From positions 4,774,001 to 4,838,000 of the forward strand of contig JBAJFE010000026.1 of assembly GCA_037903355.1 (NCBI GenBank): a DNA stretch of 64,000 bases. Reading direction: 5' to 3'. The position numbers and the translations under genes were made by a program. This document shows, piece by piece, positions 12,701 to 23,400 of this stretch. Source of the stretch: Trichuris trichiura. Lineage: Eukaryota; Nematoda; Enoplea; Trichinellida; Trichuridae. The stretch's first letter is position 1. The number at the start of each line of letters is the position of its first letter. The notes beneath the pieces are model-generated. The model saw nothing but the letters and a program-made list of their open reading frames with translations. It searched no databases and was not told the DNA's origin.

Positions 12701-15700
12701 TAAGTTTCCATCTTATTGTAGTTTTCTTCTCTCTGTTTTCTCGGTAGGTTTTTTCATTCATTCACAGGGAGCACTGAACATTTACTTCTGCTTTCTTTTT
12801 CCTTTCATTTTGTTCCTTCCATTCATCTTATTTCGAGTGGTTTTGTCCTTATAGTATTACTTTTTCTTACTGTACGTTTTTATGAACATTCTGTTCTTTC
12901 TTCTTTTATTTTCTTTTGTAAGCGCTGCTTCTTTTTTCCTTTTTGTTCTTTCTTCTTATCTTGCTATAATTCTTTTTTCCCTTTTCTTTCCATGAGTATT
13001 CGCCTTTGTTCATTCATACTGAACATTGGCCACTTTCTCTTATTTTCTTTTTCTTTTTACTTTTCTTGTTGTTTTTTTGACCTCATTCTTTCTATTTCGG
13101 TTCGTCTTTGTATTCTTGTCTTCTTTCTTGTTGCTGGTTTTTTTCTTTATAAGTATGGAGATTTTCCACTCATTTCCCGCAGAGTTCACATCGGCGACGC
13201 GCAGATTTAGCTCACTTTAGTGTCTTCGTTGCCATTTATACTGTTCTTGCGTCGAATAAAAGAGGCTTTTGTGATTCTTCTTTTGTGTAATCAGTTTCAC
13301 AGTGCATAATTCTTGGATACAGTCATCGAGAAACGTTATTTCTTTGTTTCTGACTTGACGCAGTGTTCCGTGTCTTTAGCTGGTTCTATTTTTTTGCGTA
13401 CTTCCGTTGTTCGTCACTTCACCTTGAGGTTCAGATTTAGCCGTGAAGAAGCGTTTCAGGAGAGAGAGATACATTGTTGACAACAGCGAGTCAAAGAAAG
13501 ACCAGTGTCTCTGATGTAAGAAGGACAGCAGTTGTATCTAATTTCATAGGTGACGTCACCTTTTGAAAGAAAGTGAACTTTTGCTGCCATTCTTAATAAG
13601 GGAGCGTATACTGCCTAAGTCTTTGAAATAGGCACGAAAGTTCCTTTGGGACAATGGGAGGCAAAATGCAGATATTTGCCAGTAAGAATTAGTTTTGTGT
13701 AAACGTTTGTTCGAAATTTATCTGAAGTTTCCAAGACCTCCACATTTAGAAAATTCAATCGACTTTGACTTTAATGTTCAGCGGTGAAAGTGGTTGAGTT
13801 AAAAAGCTTAATTCAAAAATGACGCTGTTATAACATGAAAATATTGGTCTGAGAGGAAATTCCAGCTTTGTGAATTCTGCGAAGACACTATAACTCCAGA
13901 GTTCTAATATTACTGGACTACGAAAACTTTTACAATCTGAATAGTTCTTCATTTTGAATTTCTGTCGGTAAGCTAATGAGAACGTTAGAGATGTCTTGTC
14001 TAATGTGAGCTGTTGAGGCAGAAGAAAAGGTCTGCAAAGTTCGGGATTTGATAAAAGCAACTGAGCTTTTTATTGATATTGGAAACTATCCGTAGCAGTA
14101 GTGCCACTACCTTTGTCGGCCTTGATGACGAAGTTTGAATTCAATCGTAACGGTTTTAGAGCAGAGATTTCGGACCGGCTAATTTAAGACTCAGAACAAA
14201 AATTGTCGTGCCTTAGGATACGTGAAAGAGTAAGCTTGATTGCGGCTGAGTGTTCATGATCTGTTGTGCTAAGGCTGCGTTCAATGGAGAAGATCAGATC
14301 AAGGGATGGAAAAGATCTGGAAGTGAGAACGAAGTCTAAGTCCTTGGATAAGACCTTTCGCTGTGAAACGCTCAGCGGAACTGAACCGCAATCAACCTTG
14401 ACACTTCACGTATGATAAGGTACGGCAATTTTCACCTTGAGTCTAACTTAACCTGTAATCAATACGGATGGACAAAAATTCATATACTCAAAAGAAGGGG
14501 AAAAGAAAGAATCACACCAAAAAATAAAAAAAACAGCAGTAAAAAAATAAAAAGCGTAACACGAGGAAAAAGCGTGTAATAGGAAAAAGCGAGAATCTAT
14601 ATAAACAAACCAATTGAATCAAGAAGATTGTGGGCACCAGAACACCAAGAAAGAAGGGAAAAAACAGAAGAAAATGCCCAGTGTTCACTATGAGTAAAAA
14701 AACTGCATATATCCAAAATCAGGAAGAAAAGAACTAAAATAAGAGGGAAACTTAAAAGAAAAGAAAAAGAAAGCGCTGCGCACAAAACAAAAAAGCACAC
14801 ACAACATAGAAACTCAAAGAAGACAAGAAACTGGAGCACTCTAGTCAAGAAGAATGGAAACACAAGATTAACAAGAGGGAAAATGCGCGAAGCAAGACAA
14901 GAAAACAAAGCGACGAAGGAAATAACACCCTTAAAAGGACAGAACACTTTCGAGGAAGAAAGCTTTAAAAGAACTAGCCCAGCTTAAGAGTTATATAGTG
15001 AGTGGTAGACGGGAATACATTCAATGCCATACACAAAGTATTATCACCTATCACTCAGGAGAGTTAACCCACGTGTCAGGACTTGCCATCCCCTGTATTT
15101 GGATGTAGGGTTGTTCTGGCTTTGTTGCTGCTCCTTTTTGTGCACCCCTAGCTGGATTGCATTGACCTCTGAAAAGATTACAACCACAACATAAAGACGT
15201 CTATTATGACATTTCTACCCCTTAAGAAGCTAACGATAGGATCTAGTCCCTTGAAAGCACGCTTTTCCTTTTCATTGTTCCAATAAAACAGGCAGATCGT
15301 TATTGTTAGTTAAGAAACGATTTGTCAGCTGATTTAACTGAACGAAAACAACACTGAAAGCACCATTTTGTTCTGTAAATCTATTAATATTGCGCCAGTT
15401 GATCCATTTACGTGAATATGAAAGGTAACCATATAAAGCATTCCTCACGCAGAATAGTTATGTTGGATTTGGAAAGCTCTCCTGAATTACTCGTTTCAGA
15501 CAATGGGCTCTGAGTGAAGTATATGTGTTACTCAAGCAGTTCACTGTAGGTGCTTTAGTTCAATTTAGTTTAAACACTTAATAATGCATGCGACGACAAA
15601 GCATACTACCGGCAAGCGGAGCTAATCTGATCACGGATAACAAACGACGCTTAACGGAATAGCGTATCAATGTTCACTTATTTCTGGCGACAGACTAGCA

Positions 15701-18700
15701 TAAAAAGCATTTATTTAATTTCAGTAAGATTTCTTTCCTACCGATTATTTTTATGGACTTGCACAAAGCAGTGCATAATAGTTGCTACGGGAGAATAACA
15801 TTATCTACGAGTTCGTGTAATCGGAATTATAAGAAACTTACCTGTTTTACAGAGAAGTCTTCAGCGCTGATGTTGTAGAGGACGTTACTAAAATCATTAA
15901 CCGTTACAGCTTCCAGATTAGCTGGAGTTAATAAAAAAACATGCAGTAACGTGAGGCTTCATTATTTTTTAAAAGGTGTTCTTTTGCGATAAAACTGGAA
16001 AACGGCAAAAGTGAAGAAGCTTAAAAGGTCAAGTATAGGTGAAATATGTCATGACGGCGGATTAAATCCGTTATGACGGTATTTTGCTAAGACCATCTCT
16101 TAAAACGTTTTTGTAAGAAAGTAGGAAAACGTACTGTGGTGACTCTGAATACATGTTCATTAATTATACCGTTAACTGATGGTAAACGGTAAAATCGAAA
16201 GGCCTTGAATGTAATGACTAGGCTAAGTCAGGAAACCAGAGGCACTATGGAAATGGTGAAAAGAAAAAGAGCAGAGGAAATGCTTAAAATGAAGAGCTTA
16301 CCTTGAACCTATAATCAAATACTTTCCTTGCCTTGCGAGCAGTTTAAAAGATTCACCCTGTTTTCCGTTTCCAACAAAGTGAACACCGATTTGGCCTAAA
16401 ACAGGAGAATAGTGGAGTTAAAGGAATGGGACATATAATTCAATATATGTGCTCAACAGAATCAGCCACCAGTACTTAATCTAACCGATTTATAGCGGAA
16501 ATGTCTAAAAATTTCGGCTGCGATAGTTTCATTTTAACAGTGAAAGACTACGCGAAGCCAAAGAGGTTAGAACGAAAGACATTTTCCCTCATATTAAAAA
16601 CCATGCAATTATTAACAAATAGCGTGGCATCTCTATTCTTACAGCACTTCAATCATGATTCAACTGCTTAATATAAACGAATTAATACAATTTTGTATGG
16701 TCAATGGAAACTATTCAGGAAAGCCTATTGCACAATCCACAGTTAGAGGTGAGAGTAGGCAGGTCTAATGAACTGTAACTATTAATCCAGTAGGCTGCTG
16801 CGAAGGTGAACTAAAGAAAACTTGCACCTGCTCACGCAATAAGCAAATGGTGCTACTGCGAATAACATTGATCAATGGGCCATTGGGTGGTTTTCACTGT
16901 ACAAAAAATCTGATTAGAATGCACTAGATGTCCAAACAGTATGTTAGCAAACCCTTTTGAGACTGAATACCTCTCAGGCTCAGCAGAAGTTTTTTCAGCA
17001 CCTCCCCAAGTCAAAGTGACCATCAATGAAGGCTGAAACGTCCGCAGGCCAAACTGTCTCAGTCGAAATGCCCTGCTTCTCCCTGTAAACACCTGATGTG
17101 CCATATCTGTCGCGTTGGTGAGAGTTCACAGATGATTTCCAGTGAAGCCTTGCTTAGTAATCGCTCAGCATTAGTTAACAATATCTAGTGTGCAAATTTC
17201 AGGATATTAAGAATAGCAAGTGCTCATTAAGTTTATTAACCAACGAGGAAGATGTGTTTCACCAAAAGCCGCTGTTACCAGTGGTTTGCTAAAGGAAGTT
17301 AGTTTAGCGCTTGGAGTGATGCTCAGCTAGTTTTTATGGTTTTACTAACGGCATGTCTAATCTGATTTTAACGCACAGTCACTCATTTATAGTGCAGAGT
17401 AGTGGAACTTAAAGTTTCAGTGACAATTATTAGTGAGTCAAAGGTAAGAGGAAAACTTATCTGCCGCTACCATCTCTTGTTCTAGTTTACAAAATTGCCA
17501 ATTCGAAAGCCTTTTGCAGGCACGCAGCAACGATCGGGTGCTAGGTGAAAAAGTGTGTTTCATTTTACTAAAAACGTAATCTCATTTTTTTGTAGACTGG
17601 AGGCAACTCACCACTTGGTTATGACCTGTAAAATAGGTTGCTTCAGTCATAGAACTGAGAGGGAGCCTGAGGTTAGGTCTTCCTGAGCAATAAAAGAAAA
17701 TGGTTAATGCCAGTTGATCTGTACAGAACGGGGCTGTCATTTACTGCTTTCAATCTTTATAAATCCGTCTAAACACATCCAGGATAAAAGTCACCTGCAA
17801 AGTGACATTGTGAGAGCACTTTTATCCATCATAGAATGACGCAAGCACTATTGCGTCATCAATACTACCTATGTGAGATCTGAGCGCTCTAAAACCGTCC
17901 TACTATCACCGCATGCCTGGTATAATGGAAACACGTCCAGCACATTCAGTTACAGTTCTGAAAGCATGTGCCCCGCTATGCTTTTAGAAAACATTCATAT
18001 AAGTTCTAATTAAAGAATTTAATTCCATTGCGACTCGCAGTACTACATTTTTACTTGGGCTATTCGAAAACTTTGACAGCGGATCAGACGAAGCAGTTCA
18101 TGTAGATCAGTAAAGTTCTCTTCAACTTTTCAAAACTGTTTCAGTCTTGTGTTGGCCATAACTCTACATCCTTTGCGATACACTATACAGCAAATGTAAC
18201 TATGTTGCTGAGCTGCAGCTAAGAAATTGAAACCCGTTACTTAAAATCTGATCGTTAAGGTTTAATTTTTCTTCATGAATTGACTATGCCAGAAACAGGA
18301 TTGTCAAGGCTATCGTTCTTAATTGAAGGTCGAAATGGAAATCCAGTAATTTTGTGAAAATTTAGTTTCTGAAGCGGATTGGCCTCCTTTATCATAATCT
18401 TCAGTGATAGCTGCAAAAAGTTGTTCCACATTTGCTTGTTGCGAATGATTCGGGGTCCAGTGAGCCTTTAACTTTCTGGGGAGATTCATTACTTGACACT
18501 GCAAAAACCTTAACGAGCCTGAACCAGCAATAAAATCGATGACTTTAAATGACAACAGTGCAGCCAAAAGGTACGAAACTATCATTTGATTCTAATGCGG
18601 TTGATTCAATTCCTTTGGCTTAACACATACTTTAGTAGACCACGTTTATAATCGTCTATAGCAGAGAAACTATTAATAATTACAATAACTAATAGAACTA

Positions 18701-20444
18701 GTCTGCAAACCCGAAATACAGTTGCAATCTTCACTGAAAACTACTTGAAAGGAGTTATTCATAAATATAGACAAGCTGAGTAGTGAACTGAAAAAATGAA
18801 CAGAATGAGATATTGTATGCCCTGCTATGAACACCAATAATCATGGTTTTACATATGCAGCTTTCCTTATTGAATTGAATCTTTATCCCTTAAGTAAATT
18901 TTGACTTCTCCATACTGCTATATGACTAAGTATTAAGTTCCGACTGATGTACAACTAAATAAACAAATCGCTCAGCAGGCGCTGGATGCAACCTAACAGA
19001 CACTGTTTAGTTCCATGAGTAACCATGAGGCCGTTGCATGCTATAGTTTGCGTTCCGCAGTTGCAAACCATTAATTGATGACAACAGTTAATAGCCAGAA
19101 GCACTCCTTAAAAACTAGAATTCAGGTACTCATTATCAATGTTTTTCTGAGCTACATATAAAGATGTGACACTGAATTCGACGACGCTCGACATGGGAGC
19201 ACCGCGCACTAATTACAAGAACTCTGTAGACTGGATCCCCCACGTTATCTGCCGCTTTCTCATTTGCTCCAAAGCGTTGGCTAACATATGGAATGCCCTC
19301 TTTAGTCTTCATCAGCTAGAACTTTTTCCCTCTTTTGCAGATGAATGGTGCTGAAGTTTCTGTTTGGCGCATAGCAAGGAATATAAATCGGCATGTGACA
19401 TAAGTAGCAAAAGCAAAAACAAGGTTCTCAGGGGGTACGATTGAAGGGCAAACTGACTAACTTAGTTGGGTGACAAATGGTTACACCGATGGCAGTTGCT
19501 GAACGCAGTGGTTGCTGTGGCACTAAGCCTACTTAAAATAATCAGCCACTTTCCTCCTCCTCGTACTGAGTCATCTTGTCAAGAAAAAAAGCGGTATCAA
19601 CGTTTATTAATCAATTTTTACTTTTTACTAACTACTACTTCAATAAGGCAAATGATACTCCATTAATAGTATAATACGAAAATTTTAGACTGTTTTTTAA
19701 TAGTCAGCTAACGTTCATTATACCGTTCTCTTAATATCACATCAGACAAAAGCTGTCAGGTGGTTCAAGGAGTGAAAAGAAAGTTGAAAAGCGAATAGAA
19801 ATTACCAATCATGTTATCCTCAGCAGAAAACAGGCACATTTCTCTAACCCGTCTTCAAGAAAAGTTATTTATGCAAGGTAAGAAAGTCAATGCGCACAGT
19901 TAATTTTAAGGCCAACGTAGCGGAAAGCCATTTCCCTGCAGAACGCAGGCCAAAGTAATTTGAGACGAGTGAACCACAGAATCGCTTTCTTCGGAAAGAG
20001 TACATAGTTAATCAATGTAGAGACAAGCAGTATAATTCCTGACAGTGCGACCATTCATCTCAAAAAGTATGACCATATCATATGCCGCAGAAAACTCAGG
20101 CCAAGTTGCTTTATAGAACGTATCGTCCTAGTGCTCCTTAACGGCAAACATTTTTGCTATTGCCTAACCGGCATTTTGCTAAACTTGCTAGCAGAAGTAT
20201 CCATTCAGAAAAAATGTCCCCACCTCACTCACATGATAACTTCTGGCGAACAGTTAAACTATCGTTAAAGCAAACCAAAGCACGAATGACACTTACTGGC
20301 GTCAACGTGTTGATGAGCAGCCTCTTCATTAAGAATGTAGGAAGGATCAACTGTATATAGAAGGGCAAGAAGAATTGCTAGCCACTGGACGCGGACTAAT
20401 CCTGGGTTGCCTGTGTGCTTTATGGCATGGCAGTAGCCCAGCAT
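345..20444 (-). CDS. Transmembrane semaphorin, class 1-like (multi-exon)
   Basis: Cell-surface guidance ligand of the semaphorin family, which signals through plexins in axon guidance and epithelial morphogenesis. Exons in coding order: 20297-20444, 16302-16395, 15842-15887, one or two unplaced, 9219-9326, 8831-9053, 8558-8782, 8148-8377, 3615-3819, 1291-1677, 345-745. Reading phase matches across every placed junction. Order of modules: signal peptide, sema domain, PSI module, one transmembrane helix, cytoplasmic tail of about 100 residues. There is no Ig or thrombospondin module between PSI and membrane, as in invertebrate class 1 semaphorins such as nematode SMP-1. The placed exons give about 688 residues, and a missing stretch of about 20 would bring it to the usual length near 710. 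Introns are large and carry mobile elements. The family assignment is secure; the subclass rests on domain layout. Confidence 0.88.
1291..3819 (-). CDS. Semaphorin: last sema-domain exon and PSI-module exon
   Basis: Exon 3615-3819 begins CVNDS, follows ARPRT from the previous exon and contains SHPLVKDAVPG and YDVMFIGT, the end of the sema propeller. After a 1.9-kb intron, exon 1291-1677 continues DNGKVLKV and holds the PSI module with CWSCLNLQDPYCAWH. The join restores GTDNGKVLKV. The ORF at 2709-3149 inside this intron shows no sema similarity and is not taken as an exon. Confidence 0.93.
4384..4835. mobile_element. Palindromic insertion with ribozyme-like motifs
   Basis: The two arms pair from about 4384 to 4800 around a G/C-rich centre near 4565-4605. 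Each arm carries the recurrent motif: minus strand at 4424-4463, plus strand at 4713-4751 (CTGAAGACGGG...CCCGAAAGCTTCGC). A 21-base near-identical direct repeat lies at 4363-4383 and 4836-4856, with two mismatches, and looks like a target-site duplication. The right end has an unpaired tail of about 35 bases before the repeat. The element lies in a semaphorin intron. No coding capacity is seen. Confidence 0.65.
7050..7995. mobile_element. Foldback element interrupted by a MITE
   Basis: Inverted arms at about 7050-7260 and 7785-7995 align over roughly 200 bases with divergence. The outer ends are GGTACGAAGCAAAAG and CTTTTACTTCGCCCC. Each arm holds a decayed copy of the CTGACGA...GAAA motif (7097-7132 minus, 7907-7944 plus). 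A 187-bp MITE sits inside at 7289-7475, so the foldback is older. The element lies in a semaphorin intron upstream of the 8148-8377 exon's 3' end. Confidence 0.5.
7289..7475. mobile_element. 187-bp MITE with pogo/Tc1-type ends
   Basis: Starts CAGTAAAATCCCCGTAAG and ends in the inverted complement, GGGGGTTTTACTG, with TA on both sides as target duplication. Internal repeats of AAGTTGACCACC-like segments make most of the element self-complementary. A copy of identical length lies at 62488-62674 and a shorter one at 55934-56104. It is non-autonomous: no ORF. Confidence 0.85.
8148..9326 (-). CDS. Semaphorin: four core sema-domain exons
   Basis: Exon 9219-9326 contains CQNYIR and CGTNAFKPLC, the paired-cysteine signatures. 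Exon 8831-9053 has ILPYDSHQN, then TADFGGSDPLIYKTD and LRTDRYN. Exon 8558-8782 has DDFVYFWFRE, YARVARVCRND and WTSFVKARLNC. Exon 8148-8377 has KLIYGVF, AICAFRMDDIERTF and ends ARPRT. The phases 0, 1, 1, 0 fit at each junction. Introns here are short (48-180 bases), so this block reads almost continuously. Confidence 0.93.
11228..11551. mobile_element. Decayed relative of the CAGTARAAC MITE family
   Basis: The left end, TACAGTAGAACCTCC, then AAGTTGATCACC, matches the terminal sequence of the 187-bp MITEs. GGTGGTCAACTT near 11522 and a degraded right end around 11551 match the other terminus. The interior is unlike the 187-bp copies. Confidence 0.45.
12440..13270. repeat. Long pyrimidine-rich repeat, copy 1
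   Basis: About 800 bases of almost pure C/T on the plus strand, rich in TTCTTTCTTTT-type runs. The apparent ORFs here are low-complexity Phe/Leu/Ser strings and are not genes. A clearly related sequence lies inverted at 14470-14960: segments such as AAGTTTCCATCTTATT and GGAGCACTGAACATTTACTT have counterparts in matching order on the opposite strand. The two form a divergent inverted repeat with about 1.2 kb between them. Confidence 0.6.
14470..14960. repeat. Long purine-rich repeat, inverted copy 2
   Basis: A/G-rich plus strand, the inverted partner of the pyrimidine tract at 12440-13270. Shared landmarks read on the minus strand include a GTTTCTATGTTGTG segment and AACACTGGGCATTTTCTTCTG. 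Other palindromic insertions in this window (47481-48381 and 56299-58154) also contain such tracts, so this may be an old member of the same group. Confidence 0.5.
15842..16395 (-). CDS. Semaphorin: two N-terminal sema-domain exons
   Basis: Exon 16302-16395 encodes VHFVGNGKQGESFKLLARQG and ends YLIIGS, the family pattern f.gn...d.fklL...g..LlvGar. Exon 15842-15887 continues NVLYNISAEDFSVKQ, matching N.vynlsledl. Both have strong donors, GTAAGC and GTAAGT. The acceptor at 15888 (GATTTTAG) keeps the frame; an acceptor slightly upstream would not. Confidence 0.8.
20297..20444 (-). CDS. Semaphorin first coding exon with signal peptide
   Basis: An ATG at 20442-20444 opens 49 codons that include a hydrophobic run (VQWLAILLALLY) typical of a signal peptide. 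The exon ends at a good donor, GTAAGTG. It leaves one base, which joins in phase to the next exon at 16395 and gives VDA-S-QIGVHFVGNG. Placement rests on the signal peptide, donor and phase, since semaphorin N-termini are poorly conserved. An additional exon in the 3.9-kb intron is possible. Confidence 0.62.
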
Positions 20445-23400
20445 GCTTGCATGTTATTTTCAATGACTAGCGAGGCATCCGCTTTGAAAAATCTGGTTGC
20501 TGTTCTGAGCCAAAGACAGGACACATAAAAACCAAGGCAATCGAAGCGCTCGAAACTGCCGACTAGATTACACCAGTACAATCCGGCTGTCATTCAGAAC
20601 TAGTCAGACTTCCAGCTTCTACGATCATACGACTGTAGTAAAGCTGAAGTCCAAATACCTTCACCAGTGAAGCAGAGTGAGTATAAGCTTGCTGTTCCTG
20701 CAGGATACTAGTGACAAACTCCAACGCCCAGAGCTGCTGATTGTTACTCGCAGGCGAATGACACGCTTTCCTTGGAGCTGGTTTTTCAAGTAGTGTACAA
20801 TTAGGGCATAAGTAATGCCAATGACAAACGCACTGTCACTGCGGCAGCCTTCAACTTACAAGGGCAGAAGTAGCAGGAAGGAAGTTCGCAGTGAGAAGGG
20901 TCAGCCTTTTAGATAAAGCCAACGTCTAAGTTGTCACACTGTCAGACAGACGACAAAACTGATTGAATCAACTTCTGCAGTCAGCTAAAAATTTTTTATC
21001 GTTTGCTTGCAGACTAAGTTCTAGCTGTTGAGAATTTCTTCTTGGAAGAATTTCGGTGGGTAGCTAAAAATGAAAGTCATTAAACCTGTTTGCAGAAAGG
21101 TGTGGTAAATGTCACCAGTTATACAGTCGCATACGAAAGTGATGTGCTCTTAAGTGGAAATTTCTTTGCTTCAGTAGACACCGTTAATCAGAATGCTTTC
21201 TTAAACTGGATATTGATAGCTCACTGTTGCTACAAATTATATCCCTCATAGTTAATTCATTAAAGTTCTTCATTTGGTACTAAGAAAGGGCCTGATTTCC
21301 GTTATTGATGAACAGCATGCATGAAATCATCGCAAAAGAAACCTCTGTCGAGTGATGATGAGCAACGAAGCTTTTTAGTTCGTACCTTTAGTATTTTGCC
21401 TGCTTCTTCTCATAAAGTCGTTCAGCATCACTTGGCAAACGTTTCGCTGTGTGCTCGCTATCATTACTGTTCACCAGTAATAAGTGCGGAGCCGTATAGC
21501 GCAAAATCTTGAAACACAAAATCCCGTAGTCTAGGATTCCAAAATCGTTAATTCTAAGATCGAAAATGGTCGCAGTTACGGTCATGACCCTGAAGATTTT
21601 TTCTCTTGGTAAGACAAAGTCTCCCCATGTTTTTCATTCGACGAGAGCGAACACTCGTCACGTTTTGTTATTATGCGCATCCTTCAAGCACGCATAAACG
21701 AAGCGGTTATCCTAATGTGATAATAAAGTTTTTAGTTCAAATCAGAGGCTATAACTTGAGAATGTCGATTAATAATATCCTAGAAGCTTGGAAAGACGCA
21801 TCGGAATAATACTTGAGTCGCGTCTGACGGAAACTTATCTCAGATCTGATCCGCGGTTTTGAAGACTTTCAGGTTTAAGCTGCGTTCAACTGGTAAACAG
21901 GCTATTATTTGAACAAGTGGAATATCAGGATGCAGGAAGAATCTTGAATCGCGGATCAAATGGATTGACCATTGGGGACTTGCAGGGGAAACAGGAGGAA
22001 GAGAAGAAGCATATTACGAAAATCAGGAAGCTCCTTTGCAGCAGCTAACCGCTGTTGACCTATTAGGTCTTTTACAAATTATTAAGTAGTGGTTTCAGTG
22101 GCTCGAAGGCAACCGGTGTGATTTAAAATGCAGAAGGACAGCCAAAAGAGGTGTTATTTACCTAAGATTGTAGGTATTACTTATTTTACTAACATAAAGA
22201 AGCATTGTGGGGATGACGAAACGCTGCTCCCTACGTCTAAGAGAAGTTCAGTTTGTCCGTAGCTAAAGATATTGGGACAAAAAAGTTAACCCAACGGACG
22301 TCCCTTTCTTGCGTAAGAGGTCATTTATTTTGCAGTTGAGGTATACGACGTTTATATCCATTGATGTTCTTCCACTTACAAAAGGAATACTTATCTCTTG
22401 ACCAGCCACCTTTGCGTCACTCTATCATTGTTAACTTTGAAGAAAAACGTTGATTGGGAGGCGTATAATTGCGAGCCACTGTCGAACGACTGTAGAAAGA
22501 CGACAGTGTAAGTCGCAGCTGGTCAGTGCTATCGTAAGCGCGTTACGAAAGTGCGATTCTCACTTTCCTTGTTTGGACGACATAAAGACTTGTTTTTCCT
22601 ATGACTGTGCGAAACTGCAATAGCAGAGAGAAAACCTCTTTCCGCATTACAAATATGCAAGAATGTCGTTCCTGAAAGCTAATTTGAACTCTATTCACGA
22701 TAAAAGTCTTTCGATAAAGGTTACCCTATTAATATATCACTGCCATAAAAGGGAATGACACGTTATTCAGATTTTGTGAAAGAGGTGCCATATCTTCAAT
22801 TGTCTAACGGTTGAATAAGCAGCTTAGATGCACCATAATTCATTTTTCAACGCAACTTATTTAAGATCTTTCTATTTACATCTATTTACGACCTTAACAA
22901 TCTTTCTGACGCGTTGCCCCGAATCCTGATTTTTTTGTGGTTTACGTGTTTCTTGTAGCATGAGATCTTCCAAGATTTTTCATGATCCGCACTCTCGTTT
23001 TGCCTGTACGTATCCCTGAATCAGAAGTTTGTAATCACATTTTTTTATACCAGGATTTTCGTGGGATAAAATTGACTTTTTCGCGGACGTTTTTTTCGTT
23101 TGAATTTGCAGTTTAAACCAAAAAAAGCAAATCTTTGTTCACGTAAAGAAGTGAAAAAGTAAAGCTAAGCTTTCATTCCAGACTTTGGTACTTAATCAGA
23201 GCGAACTTTTGTTAACTGATACCAGGTTCGAAATCTCTTCCGCGATGGGAACCAGGGTGAATGCCTGTTGAATACAACCTTGACTCCTTGAGGTTTGGTC
23301 ACACATGGCTTGTCTAGAGTCAGAGTAATTTCCGTGCAACTGTCCTAAGTGGTGGTTCAATACAGAGAAGCTGAACCAGGTATCAGCCAACAAAAGTTCA

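Larger units (their letters stand above)
9327..15841 (-). other. Semaphorin intron region with an unplaced sema exon
   Basis: Between SVKQ (phase 0) and ADCQNYIR (phase 0) the sema domain should have about 20 residues, normally with a Cys before a KGK-like motif. Two small intervals with good donors, near 12113-12144 and 10095-10126, join in phase. Their product lacks the expected Cys, so I do not call them. The interval also holds a degraded MITE (11228-11551) and a large pyrimidine/purine inverted repeat (12440-14960). Otherwise I see nothing here. Confidence 0.4.

Noticed and set aside
12447..12854. 135-codon plus-strand ORF rich in Phe, Leu and Ser
   Set aside because: It is the translation of a homopyrimidine tract; low complexity, no family similarity.
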